Below, piece by piece: positions 24,669 to 34,150 of a stretch of 64,000 nucleotides of DNA. The stretch is from assembly GCF_014698035.1 (NCBI RefSeq), contig NZ_JACJSF010000033.1, positions 20,636 to 84,635 of the forward strand. The letters are read 5' to 3'. The position numbers were made by a program, and so were the translations under genes. The notes beneath the pieces were generated by a model. It saw only the letters and a program-made list of their open reading frames with translations. It searched no databases and was not told the DNA's origin. The DNA is from Desmonostoc muscorum FACHB-395. GTDB lineage: Bacteria > Cyanobacteriota > Cyanobacteriia > Cyanobacteriales > Nostocaceae. Within the stretch, counting starts at the first letter, position 1, and each line of letters starts with the position of its first letter.

Positions 24669-27600
24669 ATGATTAGACGACTAGAAGGCTATCAGCACAA
24701 AGAAGTACTTCGAGAAGATAGTATTACGGTTCTTTATCGTGGAATTAAACAGCTAGAAAGAACACCAGTACTAATAAAATATATTAAAACAGAGTATCCA
24801 ACTCTTGAAGATATTGCTCGGTTAAAATATGAATATAAAATTCTTCAGTCGTTAGATATTGCCGGAGTTGTTAAATGCTATGCATTAGAAGATAGCCATC
24901 AGTTCTGGGCAATGGTTTTGGAAGATTTTGGAGGGAAACCACTTCCAAAATATCTGAGTCAAAGAATGCTCAATTTGAGTGATTTTCTACACATTGGGAT
25001 TCAGCTTGCCGAAACACTAGTAAAACTTCATCAATACAAGGTTACTCACAAGAATTTAAAAACTACTAATGTGCTGTTCAATCCGCAAAATGGACAGGTT
25101 AAAATTGACGACTTTAGCCTTGCTACCTATTTGGATGGAGAAAAGCAAACAATTAGTAATCAGAATATTTTTGAAGATACGCTTGCTTATATATCGCCTG
25201 AGCAAACAGGTCGGATGAACCGCTTAGTTGATTACCGTAGCGATTTCTATTCTCTGGGCATTGTTTTCTATGAAATACTGACAGGACAATTGCCCTTTCA
25301 AAGTACTGACCCCCTAGAACTCGTTCATTGCCATATTGCTAGAACTCCAATTTCTCCTTGTATCATTGCCGAAAATCTGGGCTTGGGAGAAATATCCCAG
25401 CCAGTTTCTGATGTTGTAATGAAACTTTTGGCAAAGACAGCAGAAGAGCGTTATCAAAATGCGTTAGGACTGAAAGCAGATTTGGAAATGTGTTTAAAAT
25501 TGCTACAAGGGACTGGAGAAATTGCAGCCTTTCAAGTGGGGCAATTAGATTTATACAGCCAATTCTTGATTCCGCAAAAACTTTATGGTCGTGAATTCGA
25601 GGTCAAAATTTTGATGGCTGCCTTTGAGCGGATCAGTCAAGGCACAACAGAAATTATGCTGGTAAGCGGCTACTCTGGGGTTGGTAAATCATCTTTAATC
25701 TATGAACTTCATAAGCCAATTGTACGTCACTATGGGTATTTTATTTTTGGCAAGTTTGACCAGTTTAAGCGCAACATTCCTTATGCTGCTCTGATTCAAG
25801 CGTTTCAAGAATTAATGCGACAGTTGCTCACTGAAAGTAGCGAACGGATTAGTATTTGGCGGGCAAAACTGTTAAAAGCGTTGGGTGCTAATGGTCAGGT
25901 GATTATTGATGTGATTCCTGAAGTCGAGCGAATTATCGAACCCCAACCCGCAGTACCAGAACTGGGAGCATCGGAATCTCAAAACCGATTTAACCGTGTC
26001 TTTAGACAGTTCATTTATGTGTTTTGTAAACTGGAACATCCGTTAGTACTGTTTTTGGACGATTTACAGTGGGCAGATTCAGCATCATTGCAATTAATTC
26101 AGTTGTTGATAAGTGATCCAAATAGTAAATATCTATTGTTGATAGGTGCATACCGAGATAACGAAGTGAGTGCGACTCATTCGTTAATGCTGACGCTCTC
26201 TGAACTTCAGCAAACGGGGGCAATGATAAACAACATTGTGCTTCAGCCATTACATCTGGTTGATGTTAGCCAGTTAGTTGCTGATACATTTCAAAGCAAT
26301 CAAGAGACATCACTTTTGATGCGCCACTCCGAGTCTACGCAATACGGTTCGGTTAAAGGGGAAAGGGAAAGGGAAAGGGAAAAGGGAAAAGGTTTTGAAT
26401 ACATCCTTTCCCTTTTACCCCTTACCCTTTACCCAGACAACAAGGAAAGTGAAAAATGTTTATCCGAACCGTATTGCGAGTATACGCACTCTCTAGCCGA
26501 ATTAGTCTTTAATAAAACTCAAGGCAATCCTTTCTTTTTATCGCAACTACTCAAATCGCTTTATCAAGATAAGTTACTGTTTTTCAATTTTAATCAAGCT
26601 TGTTGGCAGTGGGACATTGAAAAGCTGTTAGATATCGACATTACGGATAATGTTGTTGAACTAATGGTTAGCCGAATTCAAAAGCTATTGCCAGCAACTC
26701 AAAACGTTCTGAAGTTAGGTGCTTGTGTTGGTGACAAATTTACCTTGGAAGTGCTTAGTATTGTCAATGAAAAATCTTTATCAGAGACGGCATTGGATTT
26801 ATGGGAAGCGTTGCAAGTTGGGCTGATTTTGCCATTAAATCAATACTATAAAATTCCCCTAGTTATCGAGCTAGAGAAATTTAGTAAGAAATCTGATGGT
26901 GAAAATACTTCTCTCTTAACTGTTTCTAGCCCTCCAGCGATCGCTTATAAATTTCTGCACGATCGCGTACAACAAGCGGCATATTCACTTATTGCCAAAA
27001 CTGAGCGTAGCCAAACGCATTTGAGAATTGGAGAATTGTTACTTGAGCATACACTAGAAGAGGAACTTGAACAGAACATTTTTGAAATTGTTAATCAATT
27101 AAATATAGGTACTCACTTATTAAGTCTACAGAAGCATAAAGATGAATTAGCAGCACTAAATTTGATGGCAGGTCAAAAAGCCAAGAGAGCTACAGCTTAT
27201 GACCCGGCGCTAAAGTATTTAAAGGTAGGATTGGGATTACTTTCAGAAACGAGTTGGCAGACAAATTATGATTTAACATTGACACTGTATGTAGAAGCAA
27301 CCTCAGCTGAATTTCTCAATAATAATTTTGTACAAACGGCGATTTTAGTAGATATTGTTTTAAGCAATGCTAGAAATATTATAGATAAAGTTAAGGTATA
27401 TGAAATTCAAATTCAATATAGCGTTTCGCAGAACAAATTGAAAGAAGCGATCGCTATTATCTTACAAGTACTAGAAATGCTGGGAATTACTCTAAGTCAA
27501 GAGCTTCCTCATGCCTTAACCAAACAGTATGAAGATTCCTTGACGATTGAGAGTTTAAGTAGCTTGCCACCGATGACTAACGATTATAAATTGGCAGCAA

Positions 27601-30191
27601 TGCGAATTCTGGTCGCAGCAGGACCTCCGACTTACTTTGCAGATGCTCAGTTGTTCACCTCAATTACCTTCACGATGGTGAATTTGTGCATTCAGGATGG
27701 CAATTCGGCGATGGCGGCCTATGGCTATGCTTGCTATAGTTTAATTTTGGCAGAACAGCTAGAGGAAATAGACGCTGGCTATCAATCTTGTCTCTTAGCT
27801 TTGAGACTTATCGATCAATACAACGCTAAAGACCTCAAAGCCGAAATTTGCGAAATTTTTAACGGTCATGTTAGACATTTTAAAGACCCTCTCACTGCCG
27901 TATTAGAACCAATGTTAGAGGGAATTCAAAGTGGTTTGGAAGTTGGCAAAGTTCAATATGCCTCATATATTGCTGCTTTTTATTCATCTGCTTTGTTTTA
28001 TACGGGTGAAAACTTAGAAAGCGTCGCTCAAAAGCTCGAACATCGTTTAGAATTACTCAATAGTTTGAGCAATCAAGTTTGCATTGATTATGCCAAAATC
28101 TGGCAGCAAATGGTAGCAAATTTACTAGGTAACTCCACACATAAGTTTGAATTGGTTAGCGATCGCTTTAACGAAACAGAAATTTTAAAGACGTTAATTG
28201 CAGCTGATAATCAAACAGCTTTATCTGCCCTGTACCTGGCTAAAACTAACCTGCTGTATCTATATAAAGAATATGCTCAGGCAATCGAAAATGCCAGGAT
28301 TGCAGAACGTTATATCGGTAGTGTTATGGGGACAATAAATGTCTCCGAACATAGTTTTTATTATATGCTGGCTTTGCTTGGGCAGTATCCTCATACAACT
28401 GTTGAAGAACAACATCAGTACTTGCAAATAGTCCAGTTGCGCCAACAGCAGATGGAAAAATTAGCGAATGCTGCACCCATGAACTTTTTGCATAAGTATG
28501 AGTTGGTTGAAGCAGAAAAAGCAAAAGTTTTAGGGCAACACTATCGAGCAATGGAGTATTACGATCGCGCAATCCAAAACGCACGAGAGCATGGTTACTC
28601 TCAAGAAGAAGCTCTAGCTGCGGAATTGGCGGCAGAATTTTACTTTGTATGCAAAAAAGAACGTCTTGCTAGAGATTATTTAACAGATGCTTACTACGGT
28701 TATTTGCGGTGGGGCGCAATTGCAAAAGTTCAAGATTTAAAAGAACGTTACCCCCAAGTCTTCCCTGGCGACCGAGCGCTAACAAATATAGGGATTACAG
28801 CTAACGATACAATTGGACTCGATTTCGCAACATTAGATTTAGCTACTGTCATCAAAGCTTCTCAAGCACTTTCTGATGAAATTATTCAGAGTAAATTGCT
28901 TGACAAATTAATGAACAGTATGATTGAAAATGCGGGAGCAAGAACCGGGATGCTTCTCTTACAACAATCAGACCAATGGCTTCTAGTAGCTGAGGGATTT
29001 ATAGATAGAGATAACGCTATTTTGTTGCCAGCTAAACCAATAGAAACAAGTCCAATTTTGCCTGTAGCATTAATTAACTATGTTGCTAGAACTCAATCGA
29101 CTTTAGTATTGGATGACGTAGCAGAGGAAAAACTTTTTATTGACGATCCTTACATTCGGAACAATCGGCCTAAATCTGTGCTTTGTTTGCCGATTATTTA
29201 TCAAAGTAAACTCAAAGGTATTCTTTATTTAGAAAACAATCTCGCTAAAGGTGCGTTTACTCAAAACCATGTGAAAGTGCTGAGTTTATTAGCTTCCCAA
29301 GTAGCAATTTCTCTGGAAAACGCGGAACTATACCAAGAATTGCAAACATATTCGCAAAAGTTAGAAAGCAAAAATGCCGAGTTGAATCAAATCAATTTAT
29401 CACTAGCGGCTGAAATTAGCGATCGCCAGCGCAAAGAAGTTGAGCGCCAGCAAGCCCAAGAAGCACTGTTTCAAGAAAAAGAGCTAGCCCAAGTGACATT
29501 GCAATCAATTGGAGATGCAGTTATCACAACGGATTCCCTGGGTCTAGTACGATATCTTAATCCGGTCGCCCAAAAGCTGACAGGCTGGAGTCAATTAGAA
29601 GCACAAGGATTGCCACTTTCTGAAGTATTTCAGATTGTTAACGAAACTACTCGTGAACCAGTGATAAATCCGCTGGAAACAGCTTTGTATGAAGGGAAAA
29701 CCGTTGGTCTTGCCAATCATACAATCTTAATTGCGCGTAATGGGGATGAGTTTCCCATTGATGATTCCGCTGCTCCAATTCGTGCTAGCAACGGTGAGAT
29801 AATTGGAGCAGTCATGGTATTTCATGATGTGTCCCGTAACCGCAACTTATCTCGACAACTTTCCTGGCAGGCTAGCCATGATGCTTTAACTGGACTGGTA
29901 AATCGACGCGAGTTTGAACACTACCTGGAGCAGACTATTAACGATGCCAAAATGCATAACCAGCAATACGCCCTCTGCTATCTAGATTTAGACCAATTCA
30001 AAATCGTCAACGATACCTGTGGTCATCTTGCTGGCGACGAACTCTTGCGTCAAGTGACAGCATTATTTCAAAGTCAAGTGCGTAAGACAGATACTTTAGC
30101 CCGCATCGGTGGGGATGAATTTGGCTTGCTTCTCAATCAATGCTCACTAGAACAGGCACAACGAGTTTGCAATTCTATAGAACCCATTTGA
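24669..30191 (+). CDS. Giant kinase/AAA ATPase/GAF/PAS/GGDEF signalling protein, 3' truncated by an IS
   Basis: 1840 residues survive. Order: Ser/Thr kinase-like domain (about 1-270), AAA ATPase with Walker A GYSGVGKSS and Walker B LVLFLDDLQWAD, a long alpha-helical TPR-like region, a GAF domain (about 1390-1550), a PAS domain (about 1600-1720) and a diguanylate cyclase domain with the catalytic signature RIGGDEFGLL. The frame stops at SIEPI because an IS5-family element begins there, so the end of GGDEF and anything after it is lost. The kinase catalytic loop reads HKN (residues 127-129) where HxD is expected, and DFS replaces DFG, so kinase activity is doubtful. A purine-rich repeat adds a GEREREREKGKG stretch in frame. 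Confidence 0.88.
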   Translation: MIRRLEGYQHKEVLREDSITVLYRGIKQLERTPVLIKYIKTEYPTLEDIARLKYEYKILQSLDIAGVVKCYALEDSHQFWAMVLEDFGGKPLPKYLSQRMLNLSDFLHIGIQLAETLVKLHQYKVTHKNLKTTNVLFNPQNGQVKIDDFSLATYLDGEKQTISNQNIFEDTLAYISPEQTGRMNRLVDYRSDFYSLGIVFYEILTGQLPFQSTDPLELVHCHIARTPISPCIIAENLGLGEISQPVSDVVMKLLAKTAEERYQNALGLKADLEMCLKLLQGTGEIAAFQVGQLDLYSQFLIPQKLYGREFEVKILMAAFERISQGTTEIMLVSGYSGVGKSSLIYELHKPIVRHYGYFIFGKFDQFKRNIPYAALIQAFQELMRQLLTESSERISIWRAKLLKALGANGQVIIDVIPEVERIIEPQPAVPELGASESQNRFNRVFRQFIYVFCKLEHPLVLFLDDLQWADSASLQLIQLLISDPNSKYLLLIGAYRDNEVSATHSLMLTLSELQQTGAMINNIVLQPLHLVDVSQLVADTFQSNQETSLLMRHSESTQYGSVKGEREREREKGKGFEYILSLLPLTLYPDNKESEKCLSEPYCEYTHSLAELVFNKTQGNPFFLSQLLKSLYQDKLLFFNFNQACWQWDIEKLLDIDITDNVVELMVSRIQKLLPATQNVLKLGACVGDKFTLEVLSIVNEKSLSETALDLWEALQVGLILPLNQYYKIPLVIELEKFSKKSDGENTSLLTVSSPPAIAYKFLHDRVQQAAYSLIAKTERSQTHLRIGELLLEHTLEEELEQNIFEIVNQLNIGTHLLSLQKHKDELAALNLMAGQKAKRATAYDPALKYLKVGLGLLSETSWQTNYDLTLTLYVEATSAEFLNNNFVQTAILVDIVLSNARNIIDKVKVYEIQIQYSVSQNKLKEAIAIILQVLEMLGITLSQELPHALTKQYEDSLTIESLSSLPPMTNDYKLAAMRILVAAGPPTYFADAQLFTSITFTMVNLCIQDGNSAMAAYGYACYSLILAEQLEEIDAGYQSCLLALRLIDQYNAKDLKAEICEIFNGHVRHFKDPLTAVLEPMLEGIQSGLEVGKVQYASYIAAFYSSALFYTGENLESVAQKLEHRLELLNSLSNQVCIDYAKIWQQMVANLLGNSTHKFELVSDRFNETEILKTLIAADNQTALSALYLAKTNLLYLYKEYAQAIENARIAERYIGSVMGTINVSEHSFYYMLALLGQYPHTTVEEQHQYLQIVQLRQQQMEKLANAAPMNFLHKYELVEAEKAKVLGQHYRAMEYYDRAIQNAREHGYSQEEALAAELAAEFYFVCKKERLARDYLTDAYYGYLRWGAIAKVQDLKERYPQVFPGDRALTNIGITANDTIGLDFATLDLATVIKASQALSDEIIQSKLLDKLMNSMIENAGARTGMLLLQQSDQWLLVAEGFIDRDNAILLPAKPIETSPILPVALINYVARTQSTLVLDDVAEEKLFIDDPYIRNNRPKSVLCLPIIYQSKLKGILYLENNLAKGAFTQNHVKVLSLLASQVAISLENAELYQELQTYSQKLESKNAELNQINLSLAAEISDRQRKEVERQQAQEALFQEKELAQVTLQSIGDAVITTDSLGLVRYLNPVAQKLTGWSQLEAQGLPLSEVFQIVNETTREPVINPLETALYEGKTVGLANHTILIARNGDEFPIDDSAAPIRASNGEIIGAVMVFHDVSRNRNLSRQLSWQASHDALTGLVNRREFEHYLEQTINDAKMHNQQYALCYLDLDQFKIVNDTCGHLAGDELLRQVTALFQSQVRKTDTLARIGGDEFGLLLNQCSLEQAQRVCNSIEPI
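26339..26478. repeat. Inverted-repeat element with purine-rich core, inside the giant kinase gene
   Basis: Terminal arms CGCAATACGGTTCGG (26339-26353) and CCGAACCGTATTGCG (26464-26478) enclose a GGGAAA-type purine run and its CCCTTT counterpart. The element keeps the frame open. A related element with AATACGGTTCAG / CTGAACTGTATT ends lies at 51895-51993. It looks like a small non-autonomous repeat that has inserted in frame. Confidence 0.7.
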
Positions 30192-30200
30192 TATCTTTTT

Positions 30201-30740
30201 CTAGTTAGTGGCTAGTCTTTTGAGCATCAATCTGATAAAACAAAGCTTGAGCTTGGCATTAGCACGATCAAGTGTACGTTCAAAATTTTTGACTAAACTT
30301 TTACATCGCTCTACCCAAGCGTTTGACCTCTCAATTACCCATCTAGCGGCGACAGGAACAAATCCAGACTGTCCATTGGCTTCTTTTTCAGCTTTCGATG
30401 GCTTAGGTGAAAGTTCAAATTGGATTTTGCTCATGATTTGAGGATAAATCTGCTCTAACGCTTGGGTAAGTTTCTCAGGATGATAGCCATGATCTATCAG
30501 GATTGTAATCTTAGGTAACTCAATTGGTTTGGATTGGAAATAATCCATGCTAATTGAGAGCATCTCAATTAACCCTTGGTCATCAGAGATGCTGGCTTTG
30601 GTGCAATGCGTAAAAAAGGGAAAGCCCAGTATATCAACTGCTAGATGTCTTTTGATGCCATTTGTTGCTTTGTAAAAACAAAACCCTTTGGACTCAACAC
30701 TGGCATTACAAGTGTTTTTGACTGCTTGTGAGTCAATCAT
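30201..30740 (-). CDS. IS5-family transposase, catalytic DDE frame
   Basis: The frame carries Asp in MIDSQAVKNT, Asp in ITILIDHGYHPEKL and Glu in WVIERSNAWVERCKSL, the DDE triad of IS5 transposases. It lies one base out of register with the N-terminal frame and is probably made by slippage at the A run near 30762-30771. Both frames look intact, so the element may be active. Confidence 0.88.
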   Translation of the reverse strand: MIDSQAVKNTCNASVESKGFCFYKATNGIKRHLAVDILGFPFFTHCTKASISDDQGLIEMLSISMDYFQSKPIELPKITILIDHGYHPEKLTQALEQIYPQIMSKIQFELSPKPSKAEKEANGQSGFVPVAARWVIERSNAWVERCKSLVKNFERTLDRANAKLKLCFIRLMLKRLATN

Positions 30741-30742
30741 TA

Positions 30743-31066
30743 TTAAAGTCGTCCACTGCGGTTTTTTTTTACTTGTTCGCGCACCCTGCCATGTAAATTG
30801 GTCATAATATTATCAAGGATACCGTCTTGGCACCAATGCTTGTAGTACCAGAAGACAGTAGAATAGGGCGGAAAATCTCTAGGCAAATCAGCCCAATTGC
30901 AACCATTCTTGAGTTGATAAAATACACCATTGAGGATTTGTCGTTTTGTCCACAGAGGGGGTCTAGTTTTCTTCTTAGTTGGCAATAATGGCTCAATTAT
31001 TTCCCACTCTTTGTCTGTTAAATCGCTTGAATACCCCATTTTCCACACTGACCTGCTTAAATGCAC
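30743..31066 (-). CDS. IS5-family transposase, N-terminal frame
   Basis: A 107-residue frame with the DUF4096/HTH part: YSSDLTDKEWEIIEPLLPTK, RQILNGVFYQLKNGCNWADL, DFPPYSTVFWYYKHW. It ends QVKKNRSGRL just after a run of nine A residues on the coding strand. A -1 slip there joins it to the catalytic frame (KKKPQWTTLIMIDSQAV). Such programmed frameshifts are the rule in the IS427 group. Confidence 0.88.
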   Translation of the reverse strand: MHLSRSVWKMGYSSDLTDKEWEIIEPLLPTKKKTRPPLWTKRQILNGVFYQLKNGCNWADLPRDFPPYSTVFWYYKHWCQDGILDNIMTNLHGRVREQVKKNRSGRL

Positions 31067-31108
31067 CTAATTTCGGTTGATTCTACTTGATTGCTTAAAA
31101 GATATCAA

Positions 31109-31597
31109 ATGGGTTCTATATCCACTGCATACCCAGATGGTTCAAAGAAGGAACGAGATAAATTTAAAAAAGCTGCTTTTCAGAAGATCGATGCTATTCG
31201 TGATAGTAAAGACTTATCTTCTTCTTTATACTGGTATACTAAAATACCTCAATTGCTACTCTCATTTGTGCTTGACTATAAATTAAAGAAAGCTTTCGTA
31301 GTAGAACAAGTTACTTGTCAGTTAAGAACTTTATCAGAAGTAATACAAGAGTACAATGTTCAACAAATTGATTTACTAAAAATAGATGCAGAAAAAAGTG
31401 AACTAGATGTACTTTTGGGAATCGAAGAACAAGATTGGTTAAAGATTAAACAGATTGTTCTTGAGGTACACGATCTAGAAAATAGAGTAGAGAAAATTTC
31501 AGTATTATTGAGAGATCAGGGATTTAAGAAAGTTATTGTAGAGCAAGAACAATACCTTAAAGGTACTGATATCTGCAATATGTATGCTTTCCGATAA
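31109..31597 (+). pseudogene. FkbM-type methyltransferase, C-terminal fragment
   Basis: The frame enters from the IS end and reads ISTAYPDGSKKERDKFKKAA, then VTCQLRTLSEVIQEYNVQQI, DLLKIDAEKSELDVLLGIEE and KQIVLEVHDLENRVEKIS. The sequence LKIDAEKSE-LDVL is the typical FkbM methyltransferase motif, often inside or beside nonribosomal peptide synthetases. The S-adenosylmethionine-binding N-terminal part is missing. The gene lost its 5' half in the event that left the IS next to it. Confidence 0.75.
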
Positions 31598-32323
31598 AAG
31601 GATAAATAAAAAAAGTTAAATGATTCGGCTATAGTTAGGCAACTTGCATGATTGTTGTAAAGAAAATCTAAAGAGAACACTTGCCTCTGTTACCTCTGGT
31701 CATTCGACTGAGAGAAACACAACTTAATAGATGTTTCAAGAAGTGCGTAGGCTAGCAAGAACCGCAGGCATCACATTTCTTGAGAGGGCAGCCGCAGTTT
31801 TCAATTTATGGTTGTTAGAACGAGGTTTTGTTGGGTTGCAACAAGACAAGACGACTTCTCAAGAGCAGTGACTCTCACGAAAATACCCTACTGAGTTATT
31901 TATCCCAACAGAGTATATAAAAATACATTTATTACCTTTCACTAAAATTTAGTTTATACAATACTAGGTATCCATACCTCTGTATAAGTACTGGAAATAT
32001 TGATTATAGCGAGCGCCAACTTTTCTTTTCCATTAATTCACCTCCACATAGTTAGTGGAGCGACAAATTAAAAAATCGCTATACAATTTCAAGCAATTCA
32101 CCTTGACTAAAAACGATTGTCTCTTGCCATTAATGCTGACCTTGGATCGTCTAAGCACTCATTACCGTTCATCCCGCAACCACTCTAACCCAATCCTCAA
32201 AGCTGCCTCCGCCGTGTAATAAATCTTTTGTTCTTAGTTGTAATACTTTTGTTTATGCCTTTGTAACACTTTCGCTAAGAGTATCAGATTGCACCATTCT
32301 CAGTACTTTACAAGGGATTCTAG
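31598..32323. other. Long spacer, no supported gene
   Basis: A 46-residue plus-strand frame (31731-31871, MFQEVRRLARTAGITFLERA) exists but overlaps a short GC-rich dispersed repeat and has no ribosome binding site. Otherwise the region is AT-rich with no inverted repeats I could pick out. It is probably a decayed sequence. Confidence 0.4.
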
Positions 32324-32734
32324 TCATAAATGATGCGGTTGCTGTAAAGCTGCTTGAATATATCCTATTAATGCATCCGGCTCAACAGGCTTTCGGATAA
32401 CTCCAGCCACCTTGACATCAAGCTCCTTTCTAAAAAACGCCTCTTCGTTTGCGGTAATTAACAAAATAGTTAAAATTTGTAAAATCGGGTTGTTTTGAAT
32501 GCGCCGAGCGACTTCGTACCCATCCATGTCGGGCATCATCACATCTAGTAGAAGTAGATCAGGTATTTTGGATTCAAGGAAAGCTAGCGCTGCCGCTCCC
32601 GACTCCACAATTTCAACTTCATAACCCTCCATTTCTAAAAGAGTTTGGAAGAAAAAGCAGTTGTCTGCAATATCATCGCAGACAAGGATAAGCTTATTAG
32701 TACTATTTTGTTTGACTCCTCTTTTAACTACCAT
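32324..32734 (-). CDS. Single-domain response regulator (REC)
   Basis: A 136-residue receiver domain. The acidic pair is in LILVCDDIADN, the phospho-acceptor Asp in LLLLDVMMPDMDGYEV, the Thr in LLITANEEAF and the Lys in GVIRKPVEPDALI. There is no output domain, so it probably relays phosphate or acts by protein contact. It resembles the regulator at 34942-35364 (both start with K-x-I-L-V-CDD). No cognate kinase is directly adjacent; the two hybrid kinases near 38.8-47.2 kb are candidates. Confidence 0.88.
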   Translation of the reverse strand: MVVKRGVKQNSTNKLILVCDDIADNCFFFQTLLEMEGYEVEIVESGAAALAFLESKIPDLLLLDVMMPDMDGYEVARRIQNNPILQILTILLITANEEAFFRKELDVKVAGVIRKPVEPDALIGYIQAALQQPHHL

Positions 32735-33092
32735 ATTGAAATAGGGAAAATATAGGCTTGTTTATCCATTTATAGTTAAACCAACAGCTCTTTTCGTCTG
32801 ACTGTGGTGTGATTGCTAGGGTAAGTTTTATGTAAATATTTGCTAGCCAGTTTTTGAAAAGTTGCGGTGGTAATTGAGTGCGCTATCCCAACTGAGTTTC
32901 GTTCCTCCTGGAGAACTCAGTTATTAATTAGAGTGAAGCTTTGAAGAAGTAAATCTCACTCTAATGACGCTTTCATTTAAGTAAAATACTACTTTATTAG
33001 GACTATATAAGCAGCGTCATTTGTAGCTTTGGACAGATGTATGTTTCAGTTTCACACTGATAAAGTATGAATATCAAAACAGAGTTTTAATT
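32735..33092. other. Spacer with two consecutive hairpins
   Basis: The stretch between a minus-strand regulator start and a plus-strand gene start contains AACTGAGTT / AACTCAGTT (about 32890-32922) and ATTAGAGTGA / TCACTCTAAT (32927-32936, 32955-32964). They may be operators or RNA hairpins in the leader of the gene at 33093. Nothing else is apparent. Confidence 0.4.
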
Positions 33093-33374
33093 ATGAAGCG
33101 TTCAGACATATCAAAAGTTATTGGCTCTAGCATTCTAGCAGTAAGTCTTGCCGTAACTCCTTTAATTATGCCCGCCTCGGCCCAAAGCAACACCTCTGGG
33201 GATACAAACACTACTTCACGTACAGATAACACCTCTACTCAAGGGGCGAATAACAGAGATGATAACGGTTTTGACTGGGGCTGGCTGGGCTTGTTAGGGC
33301 TGGCTGGTTTAGCTGGTTTAGCTAAAAAGCGCTCTGAACCTACTGCTTACCGTGACCCAAATGCAGTTCGTTAG
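33093..33374 (+). CDS. Secreted WGxxGxxG-type small protein
   Basis: A 93-residue protein with a signal peptide (MKRSDISKVIGSSILAVSLA, cleavage after PASAQ), a Thr/Asn/Ser-rich linker and the C-terminal DWGWLGLLGLAGLAGLAKKR. The WGxxGxxG motif plus hydrophobic helix and basic tail is a sorting-type C-terminus found on small cyanobacterial secreted proteins. It probably sits in the membrane or envelope. Function unknown. Confidence 0.8.
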   Translation: MKRSDISKVIGSSILAVSLAVTPLIMPASAQSNTSGDTNTTSRTDNTSTQGANNRDDNGFDWGWLGLLGLAGLAGLAKKRSEPTAYRDPNAVR

Positions 33375-33431
33375 CAGGGCTTGAATGAATTAACTTTTAG
33401 CCATAATATTAGTTAGACAGATTGTTTAACC

Positions 33432-33597
33432 CTGAATGGAACACTGGAACTTCTGATAGAGTTTTTGGCATTGCAAAGACCTTAAGCTAAGTAAGCATTA
33501 GGGTCTTCGTACTTCTGAATGGAACACTGGAACTTCTGATAGAGTTTTTGGCATTGCAAAGACCTTAAGCTAAGTAAGCATTAGGGTCTTCGTACTT
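33432..33597 (+). repeat. Perfect 83-bp tandem duplication containing a terminator-like hairpin
   Basis: Units 33432-33514 and 33515-33597 are identical as far as I can read. Each contains AAGACC and GGGTCTT as arms around about 19 bases, placed after the WGxxGxxG gene, so each may act as its terminator. The perfect identity implies a recent duplication. Confidence 0.8.
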
Positions 33598-33679
33598 ATT
33601 AACTATGCATTTAATATCCTTGCTAGCTTGCTAACTAAAACTTTGGTAATACAAAAGAATGACTAATCCATACCAAGCA

Positions 33680-34106
33680 ATTTCTGTTAATGGCTTACGC
33701 TTGTTAGCCCTTGATGATTACCCAGATACAGATACTAGAGAAATGCCCACCACACGCCTTTGTTGCAGAGGGAGCATTAATCCAAACTATTGCAACAGTT
33801 GATGAAGCATTAAATGTTATGTCTGCTTTTTCACCAGATATTTTAATCAATGAAATCTATTTACCGGATAAAATAGAATATTTATTGCTTGCACAACTCC
33901 GAAATTTAGAAGTGTTTCTTGGGCGATAACTCGAATCTATCGCCTTAACTGGTTTTGCTCAAGATGAAGATCGCATTTATGTATTAAAAGCTAATTTTGG
34001 GATGTATTTATCCCAGCCAGTTAACTTGTATAAATTGCTTGGCGTGATTTCTAATTTGAAATTATTCAATGAGCGCCTTCATACAATTATTTGCAATCCT
34101 CAATAA
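33680..34106 (+). pseudogene. Decayed response regulator
   Basis: Remnants of a receiver domain in more than one frame: VNGLRLLALDDYPDT (acidic pair), then in another frame ATVDEALNVMSAFSPDILIN, an EIYLPDK region in place of the phospho-acceptor loop, a TAA stop at 33927, then ESIALTGFAQDEDR and FGMYLSQPVNLYKLLGVISN. At least one frameshift and a nonsense codon are present, and the DxxMP motif is lost. Confidence 0.7.
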
Positions 34107-34150
34107 TAGCTTTAAGTAAATTAATATTGAGAAGTAGGTGCTAAAACCCT

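Larger units (their letters stand above)
30179..31117 (-). mobile_element. IS5-family (IS427-like) insertion sequence joining two unrelated genes
   Basis: Terminal inverted repeats AGAACCCATTTGATATC (30179 inward) and its complement (to 31117) bound about 940 bp with two overlapping transposase frames. The left flank is the GGDEF domain of the giant kinase and the right flank is an FkbM methyltransferase fragment. The two sides are unrelated genes, so this is not a simple insertion. A decayed relative of the same IS lies at 57.3-57.46 kb. Confidence 0.85.

Noticed and set aside
31731..31871. Short plus-strand frame in the 31.6-32.3 kb spacer
   Set aside because: No ribosome binding site and it overlaps a short dispersed GC-rich repeat, so it is not supported as a gene.
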